A stretch of DNA of 64,000 bases from Paramecium tetraurelia. Its lineage: Eukaryota; Ciliophora; Oligohymenophorea; Peniculida; Parameciidae. The DNA lies in contig NW_001799020.1 of NCBI RefSeq assembly GCF_000165425.1, forward strand, positions 62,001 to 126,000. Direction: 5' to 3'. Positions 37,217 through 49,312 of the stretch are shown here, in pieces (position 1 is the first letter of the stretch; every line of letters begins with the position of its first letter). The notes under the pieces are model-generated. The model was not told the origin of the DNA. It saw only the letters and a program-made list of their open reading frames with translations, and made no database searches. The translations under genes and the position numbers were made by a program.

Positions 37217-38472
37217 GAATAATAAGGTATGTATTCATTGATCAGCTATCCATTTTATTTTAAGTTTTTGTTTGCACCAATAATTGATTTGTATCAATTT
37301 TAATTCCTGGGCAAAAGAAAGAGGTAATCATTAGAATTAATAGAGCATAGTTATATTTTACCAATAAACTTGATATTGTCGGTAATTCTTTTGTATCTGT
37401 CCAGAATGGACATTTTAACAAATTACCACATTTTATGGATTTTCGGATTTATTTTGTGTTTGTTTTTGGGAATTCAAGATATCGCAATAGACGGTCTTGC
37501 GACTGACTTATGTAAGCAGGAGGGAGAGAGTGCTGCATTACTTTAGAATATTGGATTTACAATAGGAAATTCGTTTCTTGGAAATTTCCTATTTATTGCC
37601 TTGTATTCCAATCAGATTTGCTCATTGGAGACCTTCTTCATGCTACTATCAATAGTGGGTTTGATATTGACTATTTTCTTGTATGTAAAATTGCTTGAGA
37701 AGGAGGAGCAAGAAAAGAGGGCAACCACTTTTCAAGACTTGTTGAGTGTGTTTAAATCATTTTTTAAAAATGAAAATATGATCACATATTCATTATTGAT
37801 CTTCTTTGAAAGGTAGAGTATTCAAATGAATGATTAGGACTGCATTGTCCTCCCTAGATGCAACCTTCCGATTGAAGTTGGTCTAATTCAACATCAACAA
37901 AACCTACATTTCCTTCATCGACACAATAATATTGCCATTGAAAATAGCAACGGGATTGATTTATCACCAATACTTCTACAAATTCGATTTCAAGTATTTC
38001 AATACATATAGCAATGTAGATATTACGGGAACATTCAATATTTGAGATTGATTTCTACGTTCTTTGCGATCCTGACCCTATTGTTGATTGATAAATTCGA
38101 ATTGGAGGGACCATTTAGTTACATTGCCATATTCTTTTCGAACATGTGTTGGTGGGTTCTGTTCAACATCACATACATCGTTAGAGTATTGAGTTTACAT
38201 TGAAATTTAAGGGTAACTTCTAAATGAAAATAACTACTCCTGGAGTGGAAGCCACAACTCTGACGATCCTTAATAGCATCAGTCAATTGGGAGTCAAGTT
38301 GGCATTCTCAGTAAACTTGATTATGGCCAATTACGTAAATTACTATTGGTTGTTGTGTGCTGGATGGATCATCCATTTACTCTATTGTTTTAGATACTCA
38401 GAAACCTACAGAAATTTGTACATGTAGCCCATTCAAAAGTGGTATTTAAATAAATAAATAAAATAAATTTGA
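37115..38472 (+). CDS. SLC33A1/acetyl-CoA-transporter-like MFS protein, copy 1
   Basis: Start at 37115 is chosen because copy 2 begins at the homologous Met; an in-frame ATG at 37085 would add 10 residues. TGA at 38470-38472. Introns: 37324-37350 (27 nt), 37813-37837, 37994-38019 and 38186-38211 (the last with an AAG acceptor, before GNFQMKITTPG). The product is 417 residues with about ten hydrophobic segments. Family signatures: ISYPFYFKFLFAPIIDLYQ, the loop GIQDIAIDGLATDLC, TFRLKL and ITTPGVEATTL. Family members carry acetyl-CoA into the ER/Golgi lumen for acetylation reactions. That substrate is inferred here. Confidence 0.9.
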
Positions 38473-38480
38473 TTTTATAT

Positions 38481-39781
38481 ATGAACTATCTTTTGTTATT
38501 TCTGTACATTTACTAAAGTTCGATGCTTTCGATATTTACTTAGATTATGCCCATTTTACTGGCGGAACACGGATTCAATTATGAGTAGTAAGGCCTCTTC
38601 TCCTTGGTAGCCTATCCATTTTTCTTCAAGATCATATTTGCCCCCATCATCGACTTGTTTCACATTAGGTCCTTGGGGAGAAGAAGGAGGTATATTTTGA
38701 ATTGCAGTTAGTTACATCCTGCCATGCACAATATTGATGTCCTTCAATTTGTTTTGGTAGTCTAGTCTGGATATTCAACAAAACTACCTCCTTTTTTGTC
38801 TGATAGGCTTATTCAATGCCACATTTTTGGGGATGCAAGACATCGCCATAGATGGGTTCGCTGCAGACCTATGCAAAAAGTCCAACGAGAGTTCGGCTCA
38901 CATTTTGAACATGGGTTACACTATAGGTAGTTCCTTTTTGTCCAATTTCATTTTTCATTCTCTAAACAAATATCAACTTTGCTCCCTGTCTACCTATTTG
39001 AAAATGATGTCTGTGTTTGGGTTATTGATGGCAGTGTATCTTTTTTTAAAGGTCAAGGAGGAGCCAAACTCATAATAAATCAAAAAACTCACTGGATTCA
39101 GGCAAGTCATCAGAGGAATATTCGGCAATGAGAATTTGATTACTCTTTCTTTTCTCCTATTCTTTGACAGATACGGTGTGGCTCCAATCGAATCCACATT
39201 CAGAATCAAATTGACAGAGTTGAAATTCAACAAGGCCTACGTCTCATTTATGGATACAGCCATCCTCCCTTTGAAAATAGCCGTTGGATTTGTGTATCAC
39301 AAATATTTCAGTAAATACAACTTCGAATACTATGGGTATGTTCAAGGACTCAGATTAATATCTTGTCTCTTTGCAACCTTGACAGTTTTTCTGGTTGACG
39401 TGGTCAAAGTAAACGATACCATAAGCTACGTTGCATTGTTCATAGCAAGCACAACATGGTGGATAGTCTTCAATTTGACTTTCATCGTTAGAGTAAGAAT
39501 TATATGAGTATGGATAGGGCAATTTTTAAATGAAGATAATAACTCCAGGATATGAAGCCACAACTTTGGCTTTGATGAACAGTCTGGGATCCTTGGGAGG
39601 TAAGACTGGGTTCTCTTTGTGTATGTTTTTGACGGAGTATGTAAATTATTATTGTTTTGCTTGCTTTGCCTTGGTTGCCCAATTGCTATTCACTCTCAAA
39701 TCCATCAAGTTATATAAAAGGCTCTATCATGTTCCTTAGGAGAAGTATAGTATAATTAGATAGAACTTGAAATCAGAATGA
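38481..39781 (+). CDS. SLC33A1/acetyl-CoA-transporter-like MFS protein, copy 2
   Basis: ATG at 38481, only 8 bases after the stop of copy 1; TGA at 39779-39781. Two introns (38690-38711, 22 nt; 39493-39517, 25 nt, both TAG) give exactly 417 residues, the same length as copy 1. Matching landmarks are VAYPFFFKIIFAPIIDLF, GMQDIAIDGFAADLC, ESTFRIKLTELKF and KIITPGYEATTLALMNS. Its two introns sit at the same protein positions as the first and last introns of copy 1; the two middle introns of copy 1 are absent. This is clear tandem duplication with later divergence (roughly half identical by eye). Same predicted role as copy 1. Confidence 0.9.
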
Positions 39782-39869
39782 AGAGTAGATTTAATAGAAA
39801 TTAATTATAATATAATTGTCTTCATAATGGGAAATATAAATATTTTTTAAATTATTTAAATTATCAGGA

Positions 39870-42800
39870 ATGGCTTAAGATATATACAAATTACTGGTGC
39901 TGGCATACACATGTACAGACAATGCATTGCGAAAGGATGCTGAAGAATAGTTGATGAGTGGAGTAATTAAAAATATCTAAAATTTCTCATCGATTGCCTA
40001 GATTGCAAAGAGTCAGGACAACAGTAAATAATAAATTAATTAGAAAAGTGCAGAATTAGGCAGCCAGTTTGTTGAATTCAGTAGTTTTGAAGATGTTGTA
40101 AAACAATTGTATGAAATTTCGCACTTATTAATTTAGTTGAATTACAATTGGAACATGCACAGTTAGTTTTTGATGTGATCATATCACAACAGACCTCATT
40201 GAAGTGCAAGCAATTATTGTAAAAATCTATGAGTTTGTTGATTAAATAAAACAAAAGTAATGCACTTCATAATTAAACTGATTAGAGATTAAGCCAGAAA
40301 TCGAAAACAAAATGAAGTAATTGTTGAAGAGTGAACAATTATGGGAAGTGTAATCGGGATTATTTTTCTTTAAGACATTGATTGATTCTTTGGATTTGTC
40401 ATCCTATAACATAGTCTTAAATTAGGGATTAGATTGGATCAAAGACTTCTTCGACCTAATCTACCCACTATTCAAGAAGTGGGATGAACAATCAGCAGAC
40501 ATTACTGAAGAGTATATCCTCACTATCAAATATTACGCCTAGATTGTGTGTGAGTTTTGTGAGAAGATATTCAAATAAAAGGCTCATAATAAGGAATCAT
40601 TGATCCCACTCTAAACTATGATGTTTAAATTAACTTCATTCCAAATAACCTTATTTACCATTTTCAAATACTCCTCTCCAAATAATGTTATCCAAAGTTG
40701 CATCATCTCTTGCACTAACAATGAACAATTTGACAACAGAATAAACGAAGTGAAAATGTATGGATTCAAATGTCTCCAAATATTAATGAATTCCCTATTA
40801 AGCAAAAGTAAAAATGAATAAAGAAACAGTGTGTTTTACAATCAACAAGCCAATTTAAATTAGTTATTGTTGTACTCCATCTTTGCATACACCAGATAAG
40901 CCAAAATCCAAGACATTCTATAGTAAACACTAAGCTATAATTAGGAAACAATATCTGTCGAGTATCTTGAGTAGCATGCTCAGATTGCTGGCCCATTTAG
41001 GGGGACAGGCTGAATTGTACCCCTATTTCCAAGAATCCAAAGGCCTTTTGATTACTGACATCATCTATCCTTTTCTAATTACCACCAAGAGCGAGTATCA
41101 ATTAATGAAAGAGCACCCTGAGGAATTCGTCAACATTGCAATTGATGTTGTTGATAAACAAGAGTCAGATTTACCAAAAACAGCTGCCACAACTTTGCTT
41201 GAAAGCCTATGTGATCATATAGATGGATCAACATCCTACTTAGCATAAATGGCTATTGTTGTCATATCCTCTTCCATCTTAGAACTGTCACAGTCTCAAT
41301 TAACCAAATAATAACAACAAGTCATATTAACAGACATCTAACAGATATCTGATAAAAAACTATTCTAGGAATTTACTCCTGTGGATAGAATTGAAAGTAG
41401 TTTGATGATTTTGACAATTATAAGCTATCTAGTACAAAAAAGATATGATATCATATAATTGATGGAATAATTGTTATCATCGAATCTTGTGTTCTTCACT
41501 AACACAACTGAATAGATCATTAAGGTTAGGTTTGCCTTGTTTTTCGGTTATTATTGTGACAATTTATTTAAAGTGGAATCCCAATTTTCCCTTATGTTAA
41601 ACTACATACAATTACTGATATCTTATGCCAAGCCACAGGAGCCAGTTGTTTTGTATTAGTCCATTGATGCATTAAAGGATATCTTCGAGGATGATGAGTT
41701 GAAACATAAGACTGGAACTTTGGTGGTCAATGTGTTCCCATCCTTGATCAATGGATTGATATTCAGTACTTATGAAAGACATTTTGAGATGATAGGAAAT
41801 CTACTCAAGAAATTCCCCTCCATTTTCTTTGCAAACGAAAGTTACATTATCAACCTGGTTTAAATATTAGTACAACGCATAATCCAAGAAGAAACACTGG
41901 TTAAGAACAATAATGATTCTAATAGATACATTCATTTAAATAGATGTTGGAATGTCATCAGGTAATTACCAACGATCAATGAATTTTCACCTCTTCTTCT
42001 CAAAATCGAATAAGCCATGCAACCCATCTATCAATTGCTTGTCATCTAAGATAGCAGAATGAACTTGTATGAAGACTTGATTTTGTTCATCTCCTCAGTT
42101 ATCTAGAAACTATAAACAGTCTCTCAATTCCAAAAAGAAATCTTACCTTACTTTTCTCACGTCATCACCAAGCAATCTGGAAGATTCGTATACTTGTATG
42201 AAACACTAAATATGTACATGTATTATGGAAGAAGTTACTTCGTATAAGAGCAAGCACAACACATCTACTTCAACTTGTGTTTTCAAACTCTGATGCAAGA
42301 GGAAACTTTCGAAGACGTCGATTTGGCTGAGGGTGCACTTCTGATCTAATTAGGAATTCAAGTTCTACAGAATGATCTCAATTAAGCCATATTGGCTCAG
42401 GTGTTCTAAAATGTGCTCTAATTAATGGCGAAGGAGAGTGTCACTGGAATCATTCGTTCTAGAATTACATCCATCTTTTTGGTGGCTTTCTACTACATTC
42501 CCCAACAATCATATCAAATATTGGGTGATCTTTTTCAAAATGTATACCAAAAGGTCTTGATCACTCAATATCATCCAGGATATGACATCAAGTTGTTCAT
42601 AATTACAATTTGCAAATTAATCCAATCAACACCTTAATTGTTGAATACCGAATTGATTTAAGTAATCATTAGGAATTTGGAAAATCAGGAAAATGATGAG
42701 AAGCCTGATAAAACAGATTTTGAGTAATTTATTAATCTATTAAGTAGTGATGATATGATGGATGATGATGAGGAATAGGAGGAGATCTTGGAAGAGGAGG

Positions 42801-43102
42801 AACGACAGTAGGCCAAACAGCAGATTGAATAACTTAAGAGTGCTCTGAACAACATCGACGAATTCACGGTCTTTAGGAACACGATATTGGGTTTCAAGAC
42901 TTCGTAAGATTTACATTTCTAATGTTTTAGGCAACCCATGATTATTGAGATCATTAAACAAAATCTTGATCTTCCAAGTTAATAAAAATTAAACAATTAT
43001 TTAAAGTTTATGAGAATTGATAATAGTGAGAGTGCAAGAAAAGTAAGAGTTTCTATCTATTTTAAGGTGATGACAACTTCCAGAAGAAGATAAAATAAAT
43101 GA
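39870..43102 (+). CDS. Importin-7/8-like karyopherin (importin beta superfamily)
   Basis: ATG at 39870, TGA at 43100-43102. Frame-required introns: 40024-40048 (AAG), 40109-40136, 40257-40285 and 40962-40983 (CAG). Two further in-frame candidates are 42904-42930 and 43043-43066. The product is 1025 or 1042 residues, close to importin 7 (about 1040). The N-terminus has the repeat-type start KLLVLAYTCTDNALRKDAEEQL. The best signature is in the middle: EEFVNIAIDVVDKQESDLPK followed by TTLLESLCDHIDGS, as in importin 7/8/Nmd5. An acidic loop (DDMMDDDEEQEE) lies near the C-terminus. It would carry cargo such as ribosomal proteins or histones into the nucleus with Ran. Confidence 0.88.
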
Positions 43103-43173
43103 AATAATTATTATATGTAAATAAATAGTTCTTTATTATTTATAAAAGTTATAAACATATGAAATACATTTAA

Positions 43174-44616
43174 ATGGCTGATATCTTCGGAGTCCCATAT
43201 AGGTAATAGATTACTTTAGAAGAAAAAGTTTAGAAGTCTGTTCTTGGTGGAATAAGTTCTGTGATTGTAATCTTGGTTGGATTTGGTTACTTGATCTACG
43301 TCATGAATGAATGGATTAGTAGCAAGATTCTGCCTAAATCAACTAGTACTATGAAGGTTGATAATTATTCATAAATAATATTTGATAACGAATAGCTCTT
43401 TGAATTTTGTTATTGGAAATACGATCCTTCTTAAATCGATCCTTTTAGAATGAAACGTAACATATTAACTCCTGTTGGAATCTATTTCATAGATGGAATT
43501 CCACAAAAACCCTTCTCATTATTATAAGAAAATTAAAAACAATCAACTTATAATACCACTCTCATGAGCATTAATAATTTATCATTAATTCAAAATAGTA
43601 ATTTCAACAAAGAATTGAATGCAACTAAAGAACTCATGATTGTTATCACATCTTGCAACTAAACTTTGATGAATGAAGGCTATGAATGTGCATCGCAAGA
43701 GGAAATTCAAGATTTCTTTAGGTCATCCGTTAATTATATAAGTTTTTGGTTGAATTTGAAATAGTATGATCCTTATAGCCAATAATTTGAAGTGGTAAAA
43801 AAGTAATACTACCTATCCTTTGATTATGAGATTGCTCAATAAGGTCAATTGATTCTTACACAAACAAAAGCCACAATTGATACTGGAATTCTCTTTGGAA
43901 AATATTACTCAAAAAGCTATGTGTACAATGCCTAGTTGGTAACAAGTGCAACATCCAAAAACTTTTGGTCGACACTATTGGTTTAGTAATCCTACTTCAA
44001 TTTGTTCGTCCGATTGGACCCAATGTCCTATGACATATAAATCGTGTATCCAAAGTTAGGAGAAATTCTAGCCCAAGTTGGGTCTATCATAAGCATGTTG
44101 ATGATCATTCAATATGGAATATAACATTATAATGAGTGGCTGTTAGATTGCAATTTCATAGACAAGGTTTTGAGGTTTTATTTTATTGATTATGTATAAT
44201 TAAAGCAATCTAAAAACAAAGTGGATAAAGAAACTTGTTAAGAACTAATCCAATCAGCACGGAAGAAACTAGTATACACGAACGTCATTTACGAGCTATC
44301 AAGAATACAACTATTTTTATTGCACCATTTTGGACGGACTTCTTTAGAATAAACTCATCATCTTGGTCTGTATGCTAGAGGGGATTTCAAGCCAAGTTGT
44401 GATATGTATGAGAAATTCATTACGATTCCGAAAACTGAAATAGAAAAGCAACATGTTTAGTTCGATATGAATAGAGCAGATTTTAATTTATTATGTAGAG
44501 CCAAGTCAAGGACGATGATTTTAGGAGGGAATAGTAATAATTAAGGAAGCTCAGCTGCTATTGATAACGTATTTTCAGAAGTCAAAAGTTCCTCGTTGAA
44601 ATCAATTAAAACATGA
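43174..44616 (+). CDS. Two-TM ciliate-specific membrane protein
   Basis: ATG at 43174 to TGA at 44614-44616; 480 residues with no intron. The N-terminus MADIFGVPYRQQITLEEK is followed by a transmembrane segment (SSVIVILVGFGYLIYVMNEW, about residues 29-48). A large loop of about 260 residues follows. It carries potential N-glycosylation sites (NTT, NLS, NAT, NQT). A second hydrophobic segment is VGSIISMLMII (about 312), then a polar C-terminal tail. The FGVP motif just before the first membrane segment appears to be a family hallmark: a similar FKDFGVPI string occurs at the left edge of the assembly gap. Function unknown. Confidence 0.8.
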
Positions 44617-44651
44617 TATATTATTATAAAAATTATTATTTAAAATTGAGA

Positions 44652-46136
44652 ATGCATTAACGGGAAAGAAGAAGAATATATTCATTATAAAACAGAGAAC
44701 CAATAAATCTACCAAAATACCATATAGATGTCTCAATGGATAACTTACAAAAGCGAAAGATATCAACTAATGAGTTACCATAATTGATATAAAACAAAAT
44801 GCAAATGATAAATTACACAAATTCTATGCAATTGCAACTAAAAACAAAATATGAGCAATTATCAATGAAGATTTTGAAGGAACCCTACAAAGCGACCAAT
44901 AGCAAATAAAGAATTATTCCCAATCATTTAATGTTGCAATAAAAAATCCAAGATATCACAATATCAGATAGCATCAAAAATAAATAGTTGGACACTGATA
45001 AAACAATAATCAAGGGAATAGTTATGCTTCCAGCTCAGAATGATCAATAGTACACAATTCCAGTATCAAGGTAGGGCAGTCGAGTGGTGAAGTATGATCA
45101 TTATGGACTGGTGTTTGGAGGACATTCCCATAGAGAAAATATTGAGATTCATGCCATTTCATTATTGAATGGGTAATGGAAAAGGAAGCAGGAGTGTTAT
45201 TATTCGTAGATAGAATAATTGAAATAAAAATAGATTGCAAATCCTAATTTGAGATTAGGATGTTATTTTAGTTTAAACATTGATGAAAATAAGACAATAT
45301 ATGCTTTTGGAGGAGAGAAAAATACAAATAATAGAAAAACTACAAATGTAATCACCAAAATATGTCTAGAAGGGGATCGATTAGAATGGCAATAATTTCA
45401 AACTTCAATTGGGTGTCGTAGAAATCATAGTGGAATTTATACGCACAATCATCTCCTTGTTGTAGGAGGTATAGATTGTAGTGATTTTATCACAAAATAT
45501 TATAATGATTTCTAATTGATCAATTTGTCTAAAATGCAATCTAGTCAATTTCACCCGAAGTTTTATAAAAAGTAAGTTCTTTAAAACGATCATCCCTTTA
45601 AATTGGGTATAGCCTATCATAGTGCAACCTTAGTGGGTAATCCCTTTTTGAGACTGAATTATGATTTCTCTTAGATAGCAAAAAAGGAGGAATAGGTCGA
45701 TCAATTATTCACGAAAGAAGGCATATATATTTTTGGAGGTAAAGATAGCGAAGACAATCTATATAGCGAGTTATATTAGATGGTTATTGACACTTACCCA
45801 ATAGTTGTTTAGATAGTGGAGACTCTGGGTTAGAAGCCTCCTAGTCGAAGATCCCATAGTATGAATTATGACGAGAAGATAAGTGCGTTGTTGTTATTTG
45901 GTGGGACAAACGAGGTTCAATGTTTTGGAGATTTGCATATATTGCTTCTCAAGAATTACACTTGGTAGAAAGTGCAATTGCAGGGGTATTTGGAGTATCC
46001 ATTCAGATATGAGCATTGTAGTGTTTTTAACGAGGATAAGTTGATTGTTTTTGGAGGCTTAAACCAGGATGGATTTTTAATGTATAACCCAATTACAATC
46101 TAAGTTAAGTTTAAAATAATTCAAAAGCATAACTGA
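44652..46136 (+). CDS. Kelch-repeat protein
   Basis: ATG at 44652 (a second in-frame Met at 44734), TGA at 46134-46136; 494 residues, no intron. The first 130 residues are polar and helical. The rest carries kelch blades with the GG doublet preceded by hydrophobics: YGLVFGGHS, IYAFGGEKN, LLVVGGIDC, IYIFGGKDS, LLLFGGTNE and LIVFGGLN. Conserved aromatic residues such as W follow in several blades. Six blades are visible, enough for a beta-propeller. No BTB, F-box or B-box domain is attached. Such propellers act as binding platforms; the partner is not evident. Confidence 0.9.
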
Positions 46137-46183
46137 ATCTATTTAATATATTTTTATTTTAGTAAACAAACCATTTTAAATTT

Positions 46184-47545
46184 ATGTAAATAAAGAAAGT
46201 CAGTTGTTTTGGAGCAGGCTATGTGGGAGGACCAACGATGGCTGTGATGGCTTCTAAATGCCCAGAACAGACCTTCATTGTTTATGATATAAATGAATAG
46301 TAAATTTAAAAGTGGAACAGCAAACAATATCCAGTTTACGAGGAAAATTTGGATGAGTATGTGAATAAAACAATACACAAAAATTTAATATTCACTAGTG
46401 ACATTGATCTTGCTTTGAAGGATTGCGATATTGCATTTTTGGCAGTCAATACTCCAAGTAAAACTTATGGGTTGGGAGCTGAATCTCAATTAGATATATC
46501 CTATATAGATAGCTGCCTTCAAAGCATAAAGAAATACCCATTGACTAAGAAATTGATATTGGTTGAAAAATCAACCGTTCCCATAAAAACTGCTGATTAT
46601 ATCAATGCGGTATTATAGAATTTGAATATTTGTGTTTTGTCTAATCCTGAATTTTTGGCTGAGGGCACTGCAATCTAAGATCTTCTTTCTCCAGACAGAG
46701 TGATTATTGGTGGGCCTTTGGAATCTAGTAAGTAGCTTGCTTCATTGTATGAATAATGGGTACAAAAAGACAAGATCATTTTCACAAATATTTATTCAGC
46801 AGAATTGAGTAAAATTGTTGCCAATTCTTTCCTGGCTCAAAGAGTGTCTTCAATCAACAGTATATCCATAATTTGTGATAAAATTGGAGCAGATGTCAAT
46901 GAAAGTAAAATAAATAGATTCTATATGTTTATTAGTTTCATAATGCGTTGGAAGTGATAGTCGAATTGGTAATAAGTTTTTGAAGTCATCTGTCGGATTT
47001 GGTGGATCTTGTCTAAAGAAAGACTTGCTTTGTCTAATTTACTTGTGTGAATCTCTCCAATTGGATGAGGTAGCACAATACTGGAGATAGGTTTATCTAC
47101 TAAATGAATTTCAAAAACAAAGATTTATCAATTTAATTATCAGTTCCATGTTTAACTGTTTGAGGAATAAAGTCATAGTGATTTTGGGGGTAACATTTAA
47201 GGCCAAGACCAATGATACCAGAGAGAGTGCTGCTTTGCTGATTATTAAAAAGCTACAAGAGGAATAGGCAATACTAAGGATTTATGATCCTCAAGGGAAG
47301 ATAGACAAGTTGGAGCAATGTTAGAGTTTGGATGGCATCTTTAAAGGGGCTTCTGCATTAGTGATACTAACTGAATGGGAAGAGTAATGTTATGTTTGCA
47401 TATAAATAGATTTACAAAAATAGATTATGTTGAGGCTTTTAATCAAATGGCTAAACCTGCATATTGTTTTGATGGCAGGAACCTGTTGTAAAGTGATTTG
47501 ATGAAGTCAATTGGATTTCTATATTACGGGTTAGGGAGAGTCTGA
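46184..47545 (+). CDS. UDP-glucose 6-dehydrogenase
   Basis: ATG at 46184, TGA at 47543-47545. Introns 46905-46935 (31 nt) and 47384-47409 (26 nt), both TAG, give 434 residues. The N-terminal NAD-binding fold starts [18 protein letters not shown]. Other family motifs are [45 protein letters not shown] and the catalytic cysteine in [11 protein letters not shown], followed by [14 protein letters not shown]. The enzyme oxidises UDP-glucose to UDP-glucuronate with two NAD. It is about 30-50 residues shorter than animal UGDH, mainly at the C-terminus. It supplies UDP-glucuronate for glycans or glucuronides. Confidence 0.95.
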
Positions 47546-47597
47546 TGTTGAAAATAGAGGTATCAAAAATGATTTAAATATATAAAAATAATCATTA

Positions 47598-49286
47598 ATG
47601 TCTGAGGAACAACAGTAATATTGGCCCATTTTCACGGAGTAGGATGAAACCAAAACATTCTGGAATAAGAAACCCTCCAATTTGGACAAATAGGCTATTA
47701 TCTATCAGCAGCCTATGTAGAGAATTAGTTGGAAAAGTAACAAGCCTACTGAATATGAATTTTTATTGAGTGAGGAAGGCGTGCTGTTTTATAAACAAAG
47801 TAATAAGATCAAGGGATATGTGTAATTAAACGAAGACATCAGTCTGAAATTGATTGATCTCAAGATCTCAAGCAAGAAAACAGAGGCTGTTAAGGTCATT
47901 AGGATTAAGAGAACTAAGGACATCTTTCTATACATATGGAATAAGGATTAGTACTTTATAGCCCCATTCTTAATTTTAGTTCGTATACTTTTCAGTTTCT
48001 GAAACATTTATGTTAATTCTGTTTTGTTCAAAATTTGGATCAGTTGTACACTATGCAAGATGTGATAGGAAAAGGCGGATTCTCCAAAGTGTATACTCTA
48101 ACTCCCAATATCCGACTACCTAACCAGCCCTTCAATTATGCAGGCAAGGTCTATAATAAAAACGAATTGTTATCTAAAAAGGACCTTAAAAAGTTTTATC
48201 ACTTTATTCGAAACGAGTGTTATGTGCTAAAAAGAATCAATTTCCCTTACGTACTCAAATTATGCGAAATTATACAAATGGAGGAACTCCTAAGTATTAA
48301 TGTAATGTATACCAATTTAGTCTTAGTAACTGAATATATCAAAGGAGGATCCCTGTATCAATACTTGAAAGAGAGAAAGCAACTGACAGAAATGGAATCT
48401 ATCCAGATCTTGCAGAAACTGGCATTAGGCTTGCAATAAGTTCACAAGTATTAGACCCTTTTTCTATTCTTTAAGTCTGGGGTATGTTCATCGAGACATT
48501 AAGTTGGAGAATGTGCTTATCGATAAAGATTAGTTGAAATTGATAGATTTTGGATTTGCAGAGAAAATATGCAGAGACAGACTGGTCAACGGTCAAGGAA
48601 CAGCTGGTTACATTGCACCCGAAGTGTTTATGAAGTAACCATACCAAGAAGTAGGTGACATCTTTAGTTTAGGAGTGATATTCTATTCATTGTTATCTGG
48701 TAAGGCTCCATTTAGATCAAATACTTATGATGCCTTACTTAAATTGAACAAGGAATGTCAAATCGATTTTTCAGAATAAAGATTCCAGAATGTCAGCCAA
48801 AAAACTATGCATCTGTTAAAAGCTATGTTATAAAAACAACCAGAAAACAGAATCAATGTTTAAGATCTCTTAAATCAACTCACTGCTAATTAGATCTTCT
48901 CTCCTTCTCATAACATTCCTTCAACGTAATCAATTGTAGAGGGCTCTGTTGGCATAAGCTTTAATCATTTGCAATCAAAAAACACTCTAAAATCCTTTTA
49001 TCAACATAGTCAAAATTCATTTATTGACAACAGTAGTTAATGTTCTTAAAAAAAACCATCAAAAAACCTTAGGGATAGACGATATAAGAGTCAGAGCATG
49101 GATAAAAAGGGTATGCTTTTGAAATCATCCTCTTTCAAACCATCGCTTAAGAGCATTTATCAAATTAAAATTGAGCAGTCCGATGATAACATTTCAATAG
49201 CAGATTATGAGTTACCAATACCAGAGGTTAGTCTTCAATTTCTCTAAACTTCTTATCAAACACTAAATCGCTAAAAGTTTATTTGA
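47598..49286 (+). CDS. Protein kinase with N-terminal PH-like domain
   Basis: ATG at 47598, TGA at 49284-49286. Introns 47951-47979 (29 nt, TAG) and 48448-48475 (28 nt, AAG) give 543 residues. A PH-like domain fills about residues 35-135 (ISWKSNKPTEYEFLLSEEGV, then IFLYIWNK). The kinase domain starts at about 142: IGKGGFSKVY, lysine in AGKVYNK, VTEYIKGGSLYQYL, GYVHRDIKLENVLID, LIDFGFAEK, GTAGYIAPEVF and FSLGVIFYSLLSGKAPF. The second intron falls just before GYVHRD, so its AAG acceptor is certain. The tail is Ser/Gln-rich and likely disordered. This PH-kinase layout is common in Paramecium; it resembles the CAMK/AGC side of the tree. Target unknown. Confidence 0.9.
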
Positions 49287-49312
49287 TTTTTATAACAATA
49301 TGTATTTATATA

